64,000 bases of DNA from CAYUET01 sp964443875 (lineage in GTDB: Bacteria; Auribacterota; JAFGBW01): assembly GCA_964443875.1 (NCBI GenBank), contig CAYUET010000010.1, positions 36,005 to 100,004 on the forward strand, written 5' to 3'. Positions 16,836 to 26,033 of the stretch are shown here, piece after piece; the stretch's first letter is position 1, and every line of letters starts with the position of its first letter. Under the pieces are notes generated by a model that saw only the letters and a program-made list of their open reading frames with translations, was not told where the DNA came from and did not search any database. The translations under genes were made by a program, and so were the position numbers.

Positions 16836-17663
16836 ATGAAACGGATAAACTCCTTAAATCTTATTATTTTTCTTTTTATCACTTCTTTGGCCTGGGCAAA
16901 GCAGGTTCCTCCGCTTTTGATTTCTCAGGATAAAATTAAAAAGATTTTTGGAAGAACTGAAGGCTCTTTTGTCATTATAACGCGCTCCACAGGCGCCATG
17001 ATCTGTTTCAATCCCAAAGGATGCCTAGAAAAACTCCCCCCTTTTTCCACCTTTAAAATCTGGAATACGCTTTTTGGAATTGAAACCGGCATAATCACCT
17101 CTGTTGATGATTCTTTTTACAAATGGGATGGGAAAACCCGTTTTATTCCTGAATGGAATAAAGATCTTACCCTGAGGGAAGCCTTCAAAGTTTCCTGTGT
17201 GCCGGCCTTTCAGGAGCTTGCCCGTAAGATCGGAAAAGACAAGATGCAGCTGTGGATAGGAAAAATTCACTATGGGAATTGTGATATTTCTTTGGGGACC
17301 GATCGTTTCTGGCTTCCCAAGGCAGGAGAAAAATCCATCCGGATTACGCCTTTGGAGCAGGCAGAACTGCTTTTAAGCCTTGTTTCCAAAAAATTGCCCA
17401 TTTCTTCAAAAGCCCTGGAAATGCTTGAATCGATCATGCAGGTCGATGAAGAGGAGTTTGACTCTCTTTACGGGAAAACCGGCACAGGAGTGGATGAAAA
17501 TGAAAAGCCAGATCTGGGCTGGTTTGTGGGGTATTTGAAATTAAACCGTGAGATTCATGCTTTTGCCTGTGTGGTGAAAGGCCCGGGGCTGATGGGGAAG
17601 GATGCCCGCGCTGTGGTGGAAACCATTTTCAAGAATTCGATTTCAGGGTATGATAATTATTAA
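16836..17663 (+). CDS. Class D (OXA-type) beta-lactamase
   Basis: Periplasmic serine beta-lactamase of 275 residues with a signal peptide cleaved probably after AWA (residue 21). All class D motifs are in order: S71-T-F-K74 with the nucleophile and carbamylated lysine, S120-C-V122, Y146-G-N148, W160 in FWLP, and K214-T-G216 followed by GWFVGYL. A strong ribosome site (AAGGAAGGAACAAGG) precedes it. The context is chromosomal, without mobile elements, so it looks intrinsic. Sequence motifs support catalysis; the substrate spectrum cannot be read. Confidence 0.92.
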   Translation: MKRINSLNLIIFLFITSLAWAKQVPPLLISQDKIKKIFGRTEGSFVIITRSTGAMICFNPKGCLEKLPPFSTFKIWNTLFGIETGIITSVDDSFYKWDGKTRFIPEWNKDLTLREAFKVSCVPAFQELARKIGKDKMQLWIGKIHYGNCDISLGTDRFWLPKAGEKSIRITPLEQAELLLSLVSKKLPISSKALEMLESIMQVDEEEFDSLYGKTGTGVDENEKPDLGWFVGYLKLNREIHAFACVVKGPGLMGKDARAVVETIFKNSISGYDNY

Positions 17664-17696
17664 AAAACGGGTAATCAATTTTTTAAAAGGATGGGT

Positions 17697-18113
17697 ATGA
17701 AAAAATCAATATTCTTTTTTTCCCTTATATTTTTCCTCTCCTTCAGTGTTTTTTCTGAATATGATAAAGAGGTTTTGATTGAACCTGTTCTGAAAACAGA
17801 CAGGACCTCCATTGGACAGGAAATCAATTACCCTGATTTTAAAGATGAAGAAGTAAGCATTTTGAAAGTCACCCTTCCTTCGGGAAAAGCCACAGGCTGG
17901 CATAAACATGCTTTTCCTGTTTTTGCCTATGTCTTAAAAGGAAATCTCACGATTGAACTGGAGGGAAATAAAACCCTTGAGTTTCCACAGAATTCTTCTT
18001 TTGCAGAAGTGATTGACACTTTTCATAATGGAAAAAATAATGGAAAAGAAGATGTGGTTTTAATCGCCTTTTTCATGGGTGAAAAAAACAAGCCCTTGTC
18101 TGTAAAGAAATAG
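17697..18113 (+). CDS. Exported cupin-domain protein
   Basis: A 138-residue protein with a clear signal peptide (basic KK then a Phe-rich core, ending near FSVFS) and a single cupin barrel. Metal-type residues are visible in GWHKHAFPVFAYVLKGNLTI and in DTFHNG. The start was set at the second Met because AAAAGG lies 6 nt upstream of it. It begins 33 nt after the beta-lactamase stop, so it may share that promoter. Secreted cupins of this type have no uniform function. Confidence 0.8.
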   Translation: MKKSIFFFSLIFFLSFSVFSEYDKEVLIEPVLKTDRTSIGQEINYPDFKDEEVSILKVTLPSGKATGWHKHAFPVFAYVLKGNLTIELEGNKTLEFPQNSSFAEVIDTFHNGKNNGKEDVVLIAFFMGEKNKPLSVKK

Positions 18114-18293
18114 CTCATGCCCTACTATTAAAGCGTCTCAAGGGAGTTGGGACAATGTGATTATTCCTTTTTCTTCGGTGCTTTTGTTTTTTAAAAGAAC
18201 GAGGCTGCCGATTTTTAATTTTGATTGCCTCTCTTGTTAGAAGTAATTATTTTTTATAGAGCTAATATTTACAAATTAAACAAGGCTGAATTT

Positions 18294-18923
18294 ATGCGAG
18301 TATTGAAAAATCTTTTTGAACAGAATCGAAAATGGGCTGAGAACATAACAAAAACAGACCCTGATTTTTTTTTAACACTCTCCAGACAGCAGTCTCCTGA
18401 ATACCTTTGGATTGGCTGTTCGGACAGCCGTGTCCCTGCAAACGAAATTGTAGGGCTTCTTCCGGGTGAGCTGTTTGTGCATCGGAACGTGGGTAATCTT
18501 GTCATTCATTCTGATCTTAACTGTCTTTCTGTGATTCAATACGCTGTTGAAATTTTAAAGGTAAAACACATTATCGTTTGCGGACATTACGGTTGTGGGG
18601 GTATTAAGGCGGCCATGGACAGCAGGGAGCATGGATTAATCGATAACTGGATACGCAATATTAAGGATCTTTATCTCCTGAATCAGGATAGAATTGATTC
18701 ACTTCAAAATGAAAATGAAAAAAGTGATTTATTATGCGAACTGAATGTCATTGAGCAGGTCGCCAATGTCTCCCATTCAACTATTGTTCAGAACGCATGG
18801 AAATCCGGACAGAAACTGACCATTCACGGCTGGGTCTATGGTATTGAAAATGGCATATTGAAGGATTTAAAGGTCTGTATTTCAAGCCCGGAAGAAATAT
18901 CCCCAACACACAGAATAAAATGA
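18294..18923 (+). CDS. can: Beta-class carbonic anhydrase
   Basis: Interconverts CO2 and bicarbonate in the cytosol. The 209-residue protein carries zinc ligands C42, H98 and C101 with the Asp44-Arg46 dyad in CSDSRVPA, and the HYGCGG loop. The start is at the Met of MRVLKNLFEQN, which matches the family N-terminus; the upstream in-frame extension is hydrophobic and has no ribosome site. It stands alone between the cupin gene and the convergent RND operon. Confidence 0.95.
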   Translation: MRVLKNLFEQNRKWAENITKTDPDFFLTLSRQQSPEYLWIGCSDSRVPANEIVGLLPGELFVHRNVGNLVIHSDLNCLSVIQYAVEILKVKHIIVCGHYGCGGIKAAMDSREHGLIDNWIRNIKDLYLLNQDRIDSLQNENEKSDLLCELNVIEQVANVSHSTIVQNAWKSGQKLTIHGWVYGIENGILKDLKVCISSPEEISPTHRIK

Positions 18924-19030
18924 CTCACTCCTTAAGCCATTGGCATTGCCCCGGGATCAGACTAATCAAGCATTCTTGATATAAGACGGCGTTTTATTGT
19001 ATAGGTTTTCATTTCTATGACATTCAATGA

Positions 19031-22000
19031 TCAGGTTAATTTTTTTCTCATCATCATATAGTAAATGACGGGAACAGCGGTTCTGGATAAAAGGGTTGAG
19101 GCAATTTCCCCGGCCATCAGCGCCACGGCAAGCCCCTGAAATATGGGATCAAAGAGAATCACAAGAGAGCCGACCACTACTGCGGAGGCAGTTAAAAGCA
19201 TGGGTCTGAAACGTGTGGCCCCGGCATCAATGACAGCCTCCTCCAAAGGCATTCCCTGGGAAATCCGGAGTTCGATGAAATCCACCAGAATAATCGCATT
19301 CCTGACAACAATCCCGGCGCCGGCGATCAGTCCTATCATGGATGTGGCGGTAAAGAAAATGCCTGAGAGCCAGTGGGCCGGAAGGATACCCACAAGGGAA
19401 AGCGGAATCGGAAGCATAACGATGAAAGGCGTTTTAAAGGACTGGAACCATCCGACAACCAGAATGTAGATAAGAATAAGAACAATTCCAAAGGCAATGC
19501 CCAAATCCCTGAAGACCTCATAGGTGATCTGCCATTCCCCATCCCACTTGATGGAGTATTCCTCCGAAGAAAAGGGCTGATCCGTAAAATTCTGATTTAA
19601 AATGACCTGATTATTGCTGCCCGGGACAGCCAGTTTTGAAATTTCATTTTTGAGATTTAAAATCGCATAGGTGGGGGAGGCTATGTCTCCGGTAACATCT
19701 GCCACAATATAATCCACCTGCATGAGATTTTTATGATAAACCGTTTTTTCTAAAGCCCTGTTTTCTTTTGTGGTCAAATCCTTCAGGGGAATGCCATTGC
19801 CGAATCGGGATAAAAGATGAATATTATCAATTGCTTTTTCATCTGTTCTTTTGTTTTTTGGAAGTCTGACAAGGATATCGACGGGTTCCTGTTCTCCTGA
19901 AATCCTTGCCAGATCCACAACAGAACCTTTAAGGGCGGTATCAATCGTTTTGGCAATGGTTGTGTTGTCAATTCCGTTGAGGGAGGCTTTTTCAGTATGG
20001 ATATTATAACGGAGTAATTTTTGTTCAGCATCTACAAAGGTATTGATATCCGTGATGCCAGGGGTTTTTGACAAAAGGGCTTCAACTTTTTCTGCAAGCG
20101 CATGGCGGCCCTCGTCAGTGGGGCCGTAAATTTCAATGACCAGGGTTGAAAGCACAGGGGGCCCCGGAGGGACTTCTGCCACCTGGACATGGCCCCCGGC
20201 CTTTTCCACTATTTGATGGATTTCCGGCCTTACGGATTCAGCAATGTCGTGGCTTTGGCGTTTCCTTTTCTTTTTGTCGACGAGATTGACCTGCAGGTCT
20301 CCCTGATGGGGGAGGGACCGTAAAAAATAGTGACGCACAAGCCCATTGAAATTATAAGGGCTGCTTGTCCCTGCATACAGTTCAATATCGCTGATTTCCT
20401 TTACAGATACAAGATAGGCGGCAATCTCTTCCAGGACTTTGTTGGTCTTCTCAAAGGTTGTTCCCCGGGGCATGTCGACAATAACCTGAAAATCATTTTT
20501 ATTGTCAAACGGCAGCATTTTTAAAAGCACTTTTTTAAAAGGGATTAAGGCTATGGATACGCCCAGCAGCAGGAAGAGCCCTAAAATAAATAATTTTCTG
20601 GCAAAAGGCTTGTTGATCAAAGGGTTCATGTAGAATCTGTAAAAACGGGTAAGAACGTCTTCACGCTGATCTTCAGCATGTTTTTTCAGCTTTGCATGGG
20701 TGTGCGCAAAGCCTAAAATTTTATTTGATGCCCAGGGGGTGACGATGAAGGAAACAATCATGGAAATAAGCATTGCCGTGCTTGCTCCAACAGGAATCGG
20801 CATCATATAGGGGCCCATCAGACCTCTTACAAAAGCCATGGGAAGAATGGAGGCAATTACGGCCAGTGTAGCAAGGATCAGGGGTTTGCCGACTTCCAGC
20901 ACGGCTTCAATCGTAACATCGAGAAATTTTTTTTTGCCGGAAGAGGCAAGTCTTAAATGGCGTACGATGTTTTCAACGCCTACAATCGGGTCATCGACAA
21001 GAATCCCGATTGAAAAAATCAGTGCAAAAAGTGTTATCCGGTTGAGGGTGAAGCCCAGAGAATAAAACACCGCAAGGGTCAGAGCAAGGGTAACCGGGAT
21101 GGCGATGGCCACGATGGCGGATTCGTAAATCCCCAGGGCAAAGGCGATCAGGAGGCTCACTCCGATAACAGCGATTGCCGTATGCAGGAGAAGCTCATTG
21201 GATTTCTCCGTGGCGGTTTCGCCGTAGTTACGGGTGACCTTAACAAAAATATCCTTTGGGATTTTTGATTTTTTAAGTTCGGAGAGCTTTTCAATCACCT
21301 TATCGCAGGTCACAGAGGCATTGGTTCCCTTTCTTTTGGAAACGGTCAGGGTGACTGCGGGGAAGGGTCCTTTTTCAATATCCCTGGATTCCTCCCCGAA
21401 ACGGATATTGACAAGCTGTTTTTTTTCATCAGGGCCGTCAATGATGGCCGCAACATCTTTTAAATAGACACTTTTTCCCATGCTTATTCCAACAACCAGA
21501 TTTTCAAGGTCTGTTTTTGAGTTGAAGAAAGAATTGGGTTCCACCTTGATCATCTGATCCGGATTTTCGAGATGACATGCCGGTATTCTGATGTTGGCAT
21601 TCTTTATAAGTTTTGCAAGTTCCATCGGGGACAAAAGTCTTTGTTTTAATTTTTCTTCATCAAAAAAGACCTGAAATTCACGTCTCCTCCCTCCGATGAG
21701 GGTTGTTTCAGAAAGATTCGGAATACTGTTGATTTCCTGTCTTACCTCTGCGGCGCATTTTCTGATTTCCAGTGCATTTTTGTTCGGACTGTAAAAGGTA
21801 AGACTTAAAACCGGCACATCATCAATAGACCTGACTTTGATCATGGGCTGTGACACTCCCTGGGGAAGCCAGTCAAGGTTGGAATAAACCTTGGTGTAAA
21901 GTTTAATGAGACTTTTTTCAGAATCTTCGCCAACCTTAAAACGGATAATGATCAGGGCCTGATGGGATTCTATCGTCGAATAAATGTATTCAACCCCTGG

Positions 22001-22249
22001 GATTTCCCATAATTTTCTTTCCCCCAGATTCACGACCTGTTTTTCAATCTCCTCAGGCGTTGCGCCTGGAAAGGATACAAATACGTCAAACATGGGTACT
22101 GAAATCTGAGGTTCTTCCTCCCGGGGTATATTGATTACTGAAATAATGCCTATAAAGAGAGAAAGGAAGATGATGAGCGGTGTCAGTTTGGAATTGCTGA
22201 AATATGCCACAAACGAGGAAAGGAAACCGTTATGAGAGGTGTTGTTCAT
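19031..22249 (-). CDS. RND-family efflux permease
   Basis: Proton-driven inner-membrane pump of 1072 residues with the twelve-span, two-porter-loop layout of the AcrB/CzcA superfamily. Family marks include FPGATPEEIEKQV in the first loop and the TM4 acidic pair in GILVDDPIVGVENI. The TM4 sequence and the EEEPQISVP start resemble the poorly characterised acriflavin-resistance branch. The gene overlaps the TolC-type gene by one base (TAATG). No membrane fusion (adaptor) protein is encoded in the operon. Substrates cannot be inferred. Confidence 0.92.
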   Translation of the reverse strand: MNNTSHNGFLSSFVAYFSNSKLTPLIIFLSLFIGIISVINIPREEEPQISVPMFDVFVSFPGATPEEIEKQVVNLGERKLWEIPGVEYIYSTIESHQALIIIRFKVGEDSEKSLIKLYTKVYSNLDWLPQGVSQPMIKVRSIDDVPVLSLTFYSPNKNALEIRKCAAEVRQEINSIPNLSETTLIGGRRREFQVFFDEEKLKQRLLSPMELAKLIKNANIRIPACHLENPDQMIKVEPNSFFNSKTDLENLVVGISMGKSVYLKDVAAIIDGPDEKKQLVNIRFGEESRDIEKGPFPAVTLTVSKRKGTNASVTCDKVIEKLSELKKSKIPKDIFVKVTRNYGETATEKSNELLLHTAIAVIGVSLLIAFALGIYESAIVAIAIPVTLALTLAVFYSLGFTLNRITLFALIFSIGILVDDPIVGVENIVRHLRLASSGKKKFLDVTIEAVLEVGKPLILATLAVIASILPMAFVRGLMGPYMMPIPVGASTAMLISMIVSFIVTPWASNKILGFAHTHAKLKKHAEDQREDVLTRFYRFYMNPLINKPFARKLFILGLFLLLGVSIALIPFKKVLLKMLPFDNKNDFQVIVDMPRGTTFEKTNKVLEEIAAYLVSVKEISDIELYAGTSSPYNFNGLVRHYFLRSLPHQGDLQVNLVDKKKRKRQSHDIAESVRPEIHQIVEKAGGHVQVAEVPPGPPVLSTLVIEIYGPTDEGRHALAEKVEALLSKTPGITDINTFVDAEQKLLRYNIHTEKASLNGIDNTTIAKTIDTALKGSVVDLARISGEQEPVDILVRLPKNKRTDEKAIDNIHLLSRFGNGIPLKDLTTKENRALEKTVYHKNLMQVDYIVADVTGDIASPTYAILNLKNEISKLAVPGSNNQVILNQNFTDQPFSSEEYSIKWDGEWQITYEVFRDLGIAFGIVLILIYILVVGWFQSFKTPFIVMLPIPLSLVGILPAHWLSGIFFTATSMIGLIAGAGIVVRNAIILVDFIELRISQGMPLEEAVIDAGATRFRPMLLTASAVVVGSLVILFDPIFQGLAVALMAGEIASTLLSRTAVPVIYYMMMRKKLT

Positions 22250-23634
22250 TAGCGATCCTCCGTAAGGTTAGCGGACAATTGATGGATATGATTTTCATCA
22301 AGGAGTCCTGCCAGAAATAGAAGATTTATTGCCAGGGACTCGGCTGAGAAAAGGTTTTTGAAATAAGCGGTTTCTGAATTCAAATTCACGAAACGCATTT
22401 CAAGAAGATCAGCAATTGATTTTTTTCCTTCGCTGTACAGGGGTTCAAGAAGGTTTAAGGATTCCTTTGAGTCAAGAAGGGACTGATGTGAAATTTTAAG
22501 ATTTTTGGAAAGTGTTTTATGTTCTTCATAAACCTCATAAATTTTTTTCAGAATGGCATCTTTTAAGATCATTTCATCATTTTTCAGTTCTTCAAGATTT
22601 ATTTCCAATTTGCGGTTTCTTGAAACATACGAAGGATCGAATAAATCAAGGGAGCCTTTGATCCCCGCCGTGTAGTTATGACCGCTTCCATTGAAGTTTT
22701 CGGTATCGGCCTCAGCCGAGGCAAAGGCAGAAACTCTGGGGAGTCTGCCTGATTTTTCCTTTTCCATTTCTGATTCTTTGGCTTTGATTGCAAAACGCAG
22801 TGCAATTAAATCCGGTCTCATTTCCATACAGCGATCCAGGATCACTTCAAAATCAGGCAGTGCCGTTGACGGTTTATCAAGCACACCTTTTGAAGTCCCG
22901 GGGGTTTTGGGATTTTTACCCATCAGAATATTGAAAACGGCATTTGAGGTTTTAACTTGAGATTGGGATTGATTCAGCATCTGTTCGATGTTCGAGAGCA
23001 TTACCTTTGCAGCATAAAAATCAGCGCCTAATATTATTCCCTTTTGTTTCAATTCATCCGCCTGTCTCATATCTGCAAGGGCGGCTTCAAGAGTCTTTTC
23101 TGCAGTCCGGGATACTTTTCGGCTCAAAAGGGTCTGAAGGAAGGCATCCGTGCTGATGGCTAAAATCTGCTGTTTTATCCGTTTTTCTGAATTTATTGAA
23201 GATTCTGTCCAATGTTCCGCAGAATTTATGGAATACTTGGTCTGGTAGGCGTTAAAAAGGGAGAGTTCAGCATAGAAAGTCATATTCAGATTGTTGACAG
23301 GATCAGGTTCATTCAGACTTTTAAGTTCAAAATTATTTTGTGTGAATTTGTTTTGTCTCAGAAGCGTTCCAAAAACAGTAACAGGATCATTTGAATGGAT
23401 ATAAGAAGCATTAACCATGACTTTGGGTAATGCATAAGAAGATGCAAGTTTTTTTAATTCCATATTTTCATTGGATAACGACTCCTGTTTTTTTAGCAGC
23501 GGATAGTATTTCAAAACGTGATGATAATAAGAAATAAGAGACAGGGGTTGCGTTGTATCTGTATTTTCCTCTGCAGGAAGAGGCGGTATTAAAATCAAAA
23601 AAGACAAAACCGTCATGGTTAAGATTATTTTCAT
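22249..23634 (-). CDS. TolC-family outer-membrane efflux protein
   Basis: Outer-membrane factor of 461 residues forming a periplasmic alpha-barrel and an outer-membrane channel. A signal peptide (MKIILTMTVLSFLILIPPLP) precedes two OEP repeats rich in long helices, with the family-typical MRPDLIALRFAIKAKESE segment midway. The start was placed at this Met because GGGAAAGAGCAG lies directly upstream. It sits between the DUF2892 gene and the RND pump in one leftward operon. Confidence 0.9.
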   Translation of the reverse strand: MKIILTMTVLSFLILIPPLPAEENTDTTQPLSLISYYHHVLKYYPLLKKQESLSNENMELKKLASSYALPKVMVNASYIHSNDPVTVFGTLLRQNKFTQNNFELKSLNEPDPVNNLNMTFYAELSLFNAYQTKYSINSAEHWTESSINSEKRIKQQILAISTDAFLQTLLSRKVSRTAEKTLEAALADMRQADELKQKGIILGADFYAAKVMLSNIEQMLNQSQSQVKTSNAVFNILMGKNPKTPGTSKGVLDKPSTALPDFEVILDRCMEMRPDLIALRFAIKAKESEMEKEKSGRLPRVSAFASAEADTENFNGSGHNYTAGIKGSLDLFDPSYVSRNRKLEINLEELKNDEMILKDAILKKIYEVYEEHKTLSKNLKISHQSLLDSKESLNLLEPLYSEGKKSIADLLEMRFVNLNSETAYFKNLFSAESLAINLLFLAGLLDENHIHQLSANLTEDR

Positions 23635-23657
23635 CTGCTCTTTCCCTTGTGATAAAG

Positions 23658-23840
23658 TTAGCGGAGCCCCAGTTTTTTTAAAAAATACATCAGGGGACAC
23701 CAGTTTGTGAATGCGGATTGAAATAAATTGAGTCCTATGAAAGCACAGAACCACAGCCAATATGGACTTATATAATGCGCAAGAAGCAAGCTGATCAGCA
23801 GAAATAGTCCTGCTATTCCTCTTAATATTCTTTCAATCAT
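23658..23840 (-). CDS. Small DUF2892 (YgaP-like) membrane protein
   Basis: A 60-residue protein with two hydrophobic helices and the family ending CPLMYFLKKLG, including its single functional-looking cysteine. It begins MIERILRGIAGLFLL, which fits the DUF2892 N-terminus. A strong AGGAG ribosome site precedes it. As first gene of the efflux operon, about 23 nt before the TolC gene, it may be an accessory subunit. Its role is unknown in the family. Confidence 0.8.
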   Translation of the reverse strand: MIERILRGIAGLFLLISLLLAHYISPYWLWFCAFIGLNLFQSAFTNWCPLMYFLKKLGLR

Positions 23841-23942
23841 ATAACGCTCCTGTCCTTCAGAAATTAATTTATGATTATATTATCGTTAAATGTTGTTTTA
23901 TTATTTCTTAATGGGGTCATCTTAACAGGCAGGGTGTTTTTT

Positions 23943-23956
23943 TTCAGTCGACTGAA
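23943..23956. promoter_or_regulatory. Perfect 14-bp palindrome upstream of efflux operon
   Basis: TTCAGTCGACTGAA lies about 100 bp before the DUF2892 start and upstream of its likely -10. It may be a regulator site, but a few 14-bp palindromes are expected by chance in a window of this size. Confidence 0.25.
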
Positions 23957-24192
23957 TGCGTGAAGAACATTTAGTTTAAATCTTTATCTGTTTTAGCAAC
24001 GACAATAATTAAAAAATTTTTGAGAAGCAAAGATTTTCTATCTGAATAATAAGTATAACTGAGTTATTTTAACATGGACAGTATAGGGAATCAATATATT
24101 AACTTTAACCCGCATATTGCATGAAAAATCAGAAGAAATTCATCTGAACCCTGATAAATCAATCCTTCCAGCCTCGCTATTGACTTCAACCT

Positions 24193-24213
24193 TTGGGTAC
24201 AAATTGTACCCAA
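24193..24213. promoter_or_regulatory. Perfect 10-bp inverted repeat, candidate operator
   Basis: TTGGGTACAA and TTGTACCCAA flank a single A. Such a long perfect palindrome is unlikely by chance (roughly 0.06 expected in 64 kb). It lies midway between the divergent efflux and metY promoters, far from both starts, so its target is unclear. Confidence 0.4.
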
Positions 24214-24281
24214 TCCTGTATTCAGGCAAAAAAACAACCTTTTGTCTGCGCAAGCCTGTTTTGAACGGGTCAAACAGGCAT

Positions 24282-24325
24282 TGCATCCCCGAATATTTGT
24301 CGCTTACGCGCAAAATTCGGGTTAA
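24282..24325 (+). repeat. Dispersed intergenic repeat, copy 2
   Basis: Best preserved copy. It runs from TGCATCCCCGAAT through GTCGCTTACGCGC to AAAATTCGGGTTAA, with CCCGAAT/ATTCGGG able to pair as a hairpin. See copies at 2600-2643 and 31411-31455. Confidence 0.65.
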
Positions 24326-24558
24326 TCTCTATGGGTTGAATTCTGTGCAGTATTATGCGGTTTGTCATTTTCGAGCAGTAGCAAGAAATTTAGATTCCTT
24401 ACATTTGTTCGGAATGCCTTTAGATACCTCCCAGATGGCTGTCGGGTTGTTCATTACTTCTCCTTTAAGGAGTCTTATCATGAATAAAAATTCAGAATAA
24501 TTCAGGATGGATTGTGTTGATGGAGCGAATTTTCAATAAATTTTTGTAAAAAAAATTA

Positions 24559-24586
24559 TTGACTACCTTTAGGTTTTACAATAATC
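24559..24586 (+). promoter_or_regulatory. metY promoter with internal inverted repeat
   Basis: TTGACT and ATAATC are spaced by 16 nt. The spacer begins with ACCTTTAGGT (24565-24574), an ACCT/AGGT inverted repeat placed where a repressor would block RNA polymerase. The downstream Rrf2 regulator is a candidate binder; this is inference. Confidence 0.5.
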
Positions 24587-24639
24587 AATACTAAACAGAT
24601 AGAGTTAATATATAAATTGAATGGAAGGAAAAATTAAAC

Positions 24640-25938
24640 ATGAGCAACATTTTAAAAGCAGAAACGATCTTATTGCATGGAGGACAGGAAGCGGATCCTA
24701 CAACAGGTTCAAGGGCGGTCCCGATTTACCAGACCACTTCTTACCAGTTTAAAAACACTGACCATGCGGCCAATCTTTTCGGGTTAAAGGAATTCGGGAA
24801 TATTTACACCCGGTTAATGAACCCGACGTCTGATGTATTTGAAAATAGGATTGCCTTGCTTGAAGGCGGAGTAGGGGCACTGGCTGTATCTTCCGGATCC
24901 TCAGCAATTACCTTGGCGATTTTGAATATTGCCCAGGCAGGGGATGAAATTATTTCTTTTGATAATCTTTACGGCGGAACTTACAACCTTTTTCACTACA
25001 CCCTTCCCAAACTGGGGATAAAGGTCGTGTTTGTCGATTCTTCAGATGATTCACAGATAGAAAAGGCAGTAACTTCAAAAACAAAGGCTGTTTATGCTGA
25101 AAGTCTTGGAAATCCAAAACTGAATGTGACAGATCTGGAAGCAGTATCAAAAATTGCCCACAAGCATAATCTGCCTTTTATTTTGGACAACACGGTAAGC
25201 CCTTACCTGCTCCGTCCTTTTGATCATGGTGTGGATATCATCGCCTATTCCGCAACAAAGTTTATCGGGGGTCATGGGACTTCGCTTGGCGGCGTGATTG
25301 TGGATTCGGGGAAATTTGACTGGACCGTAAAGGAAAATGGGAAAAGCAAATTTCCTCTGATTGCGGATCCTGATCCAAGCTATCATGGAATCAATTTTGT
25401 GGAAGCTCTCAAGCCTCTCGGGAATATCGCTTACATCATTAAGGCAAGAGTAACTCTTTTAAGAGATATAGGTCCGGCCCTTTCCCCGTTCAATTCCTTT
25501 CTTTTTATTCAGGGACTTGAAACCCTGCATTTGAGAATTATCCGTCATTCAGAAAACGCACTGGCAACAGCAAAATATCTGCAGAAGCATCCCAAGGTGG
25601 CCTGGGTGAATTATCCCGGACTTGAAAATAGCCCGGAAAAGAAGAAAGCGGATAAATATCTCACGAAAGGAGCTGGTGCAATTCTGGGATTCGGAGTAAA
25701 GGGCGGATTTGAAGCAGGGAAGAAATTTATTAATAACCTTAAGCTTGTTTCTCACCTTGCCAATGTCGGGGATGCTAAATCTCTGGCCATTCATCCGGCC
25801 AGCACGACACATTCTCAGCTCTCTGAAAAGGAACAGGAGTCTACCGGGGTAACCCAGGATTATATCCGTCTTTCCATCGGTATTGAGAATATTGAAGATA
25901 TCCTGGCAGATATTGGACAGGCTCTGGCTAAAATCTGA
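24640..25938 (+). CDS. metY: O-acetylhomoserine sulfhydrylase / aminocarboxypropyltransferase
   Basis: PLP enzyme that makes homocysteine from O-acetylhomoserine and sulfide. The 432-residue length fits the MetY branch rather than the shorter MetB/MetC enzymes. PLP lysine is K207 in SATKFIGGHGTSLGG; SSGSSAITLA and YTRLMNPT are typical cofactor and substrate loops. A good AAGGAAAAATTAAAC leader and its own promoter precede it. An Rrf2 regulator follows within 100 bp, consistent with sulfur-responsive control. Confidence 0.93.
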   Translation: MSNILKAETILLHGGQEADPTTGSRAVPIYQTTSYQFKNTDHAANLFGLKEFGNIYTRLMNPTSDVFENRIALLEGGVGALAVSSGSSAITLAILNIAQAGDEIISFDNLYGGTYNLFHYTLPKLGIKVVFVDSSDDSQIEKAVTSKTKAVYAESLGNPKLNVTDLEAVSKIAHKHNLPFILDNTVSPYLLRPFDHGVDIIAYSATKFIGGHGTSLGGVIVDSGKFDWTVKENGKSKFPLIADPDPSYHGINFVEALKPLGNIAYIIKARVTLLRDIGPALSPFNSFLFIQGLETLHLRIIRHSENALATAKYLQKHPKVAWVNYPGLENSPEKKKADKYLTKGAGAILGFGVKGGFEAGKKFINNLKLVSHLANVGDAKSLAIHPASTTHSQLSEKEQESTGVTQDYIRLSIGIENIEDILADIGQALAKI

Positions 25939-26033
25939 GCATAAGCTTAAGGAATGAAATCGAATAGAAAATAGGAGAAGAGTGAAATGAAGTTGTTGAA
26001 GTTTATCTTAGAATAAGTTAAGCATAAGCCATT

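Larger units (their letters stand above)
23844..24639. other. Long intergenic region between efflux operon and metY
   Basis: About 800 bp without a supportable gene. It holds a minus-strand TATAAT (23874-23879) for the efflux operon, two palindromes, one copy of the dispersed repeat and the metY promoter. An AAGGAG followed by a six-codon ORF at 24480-24500 could be a leader peptide or chance. Confidence 0.5.

Noticed and set aside
24117..24500. A 127-codon open frame on the plus strand in the efflux/metY spacer
   Set aside because: No ribosome site, composition unlike a protein, no recognisable family, and it runs through the dispersed repeat and the palindrome.
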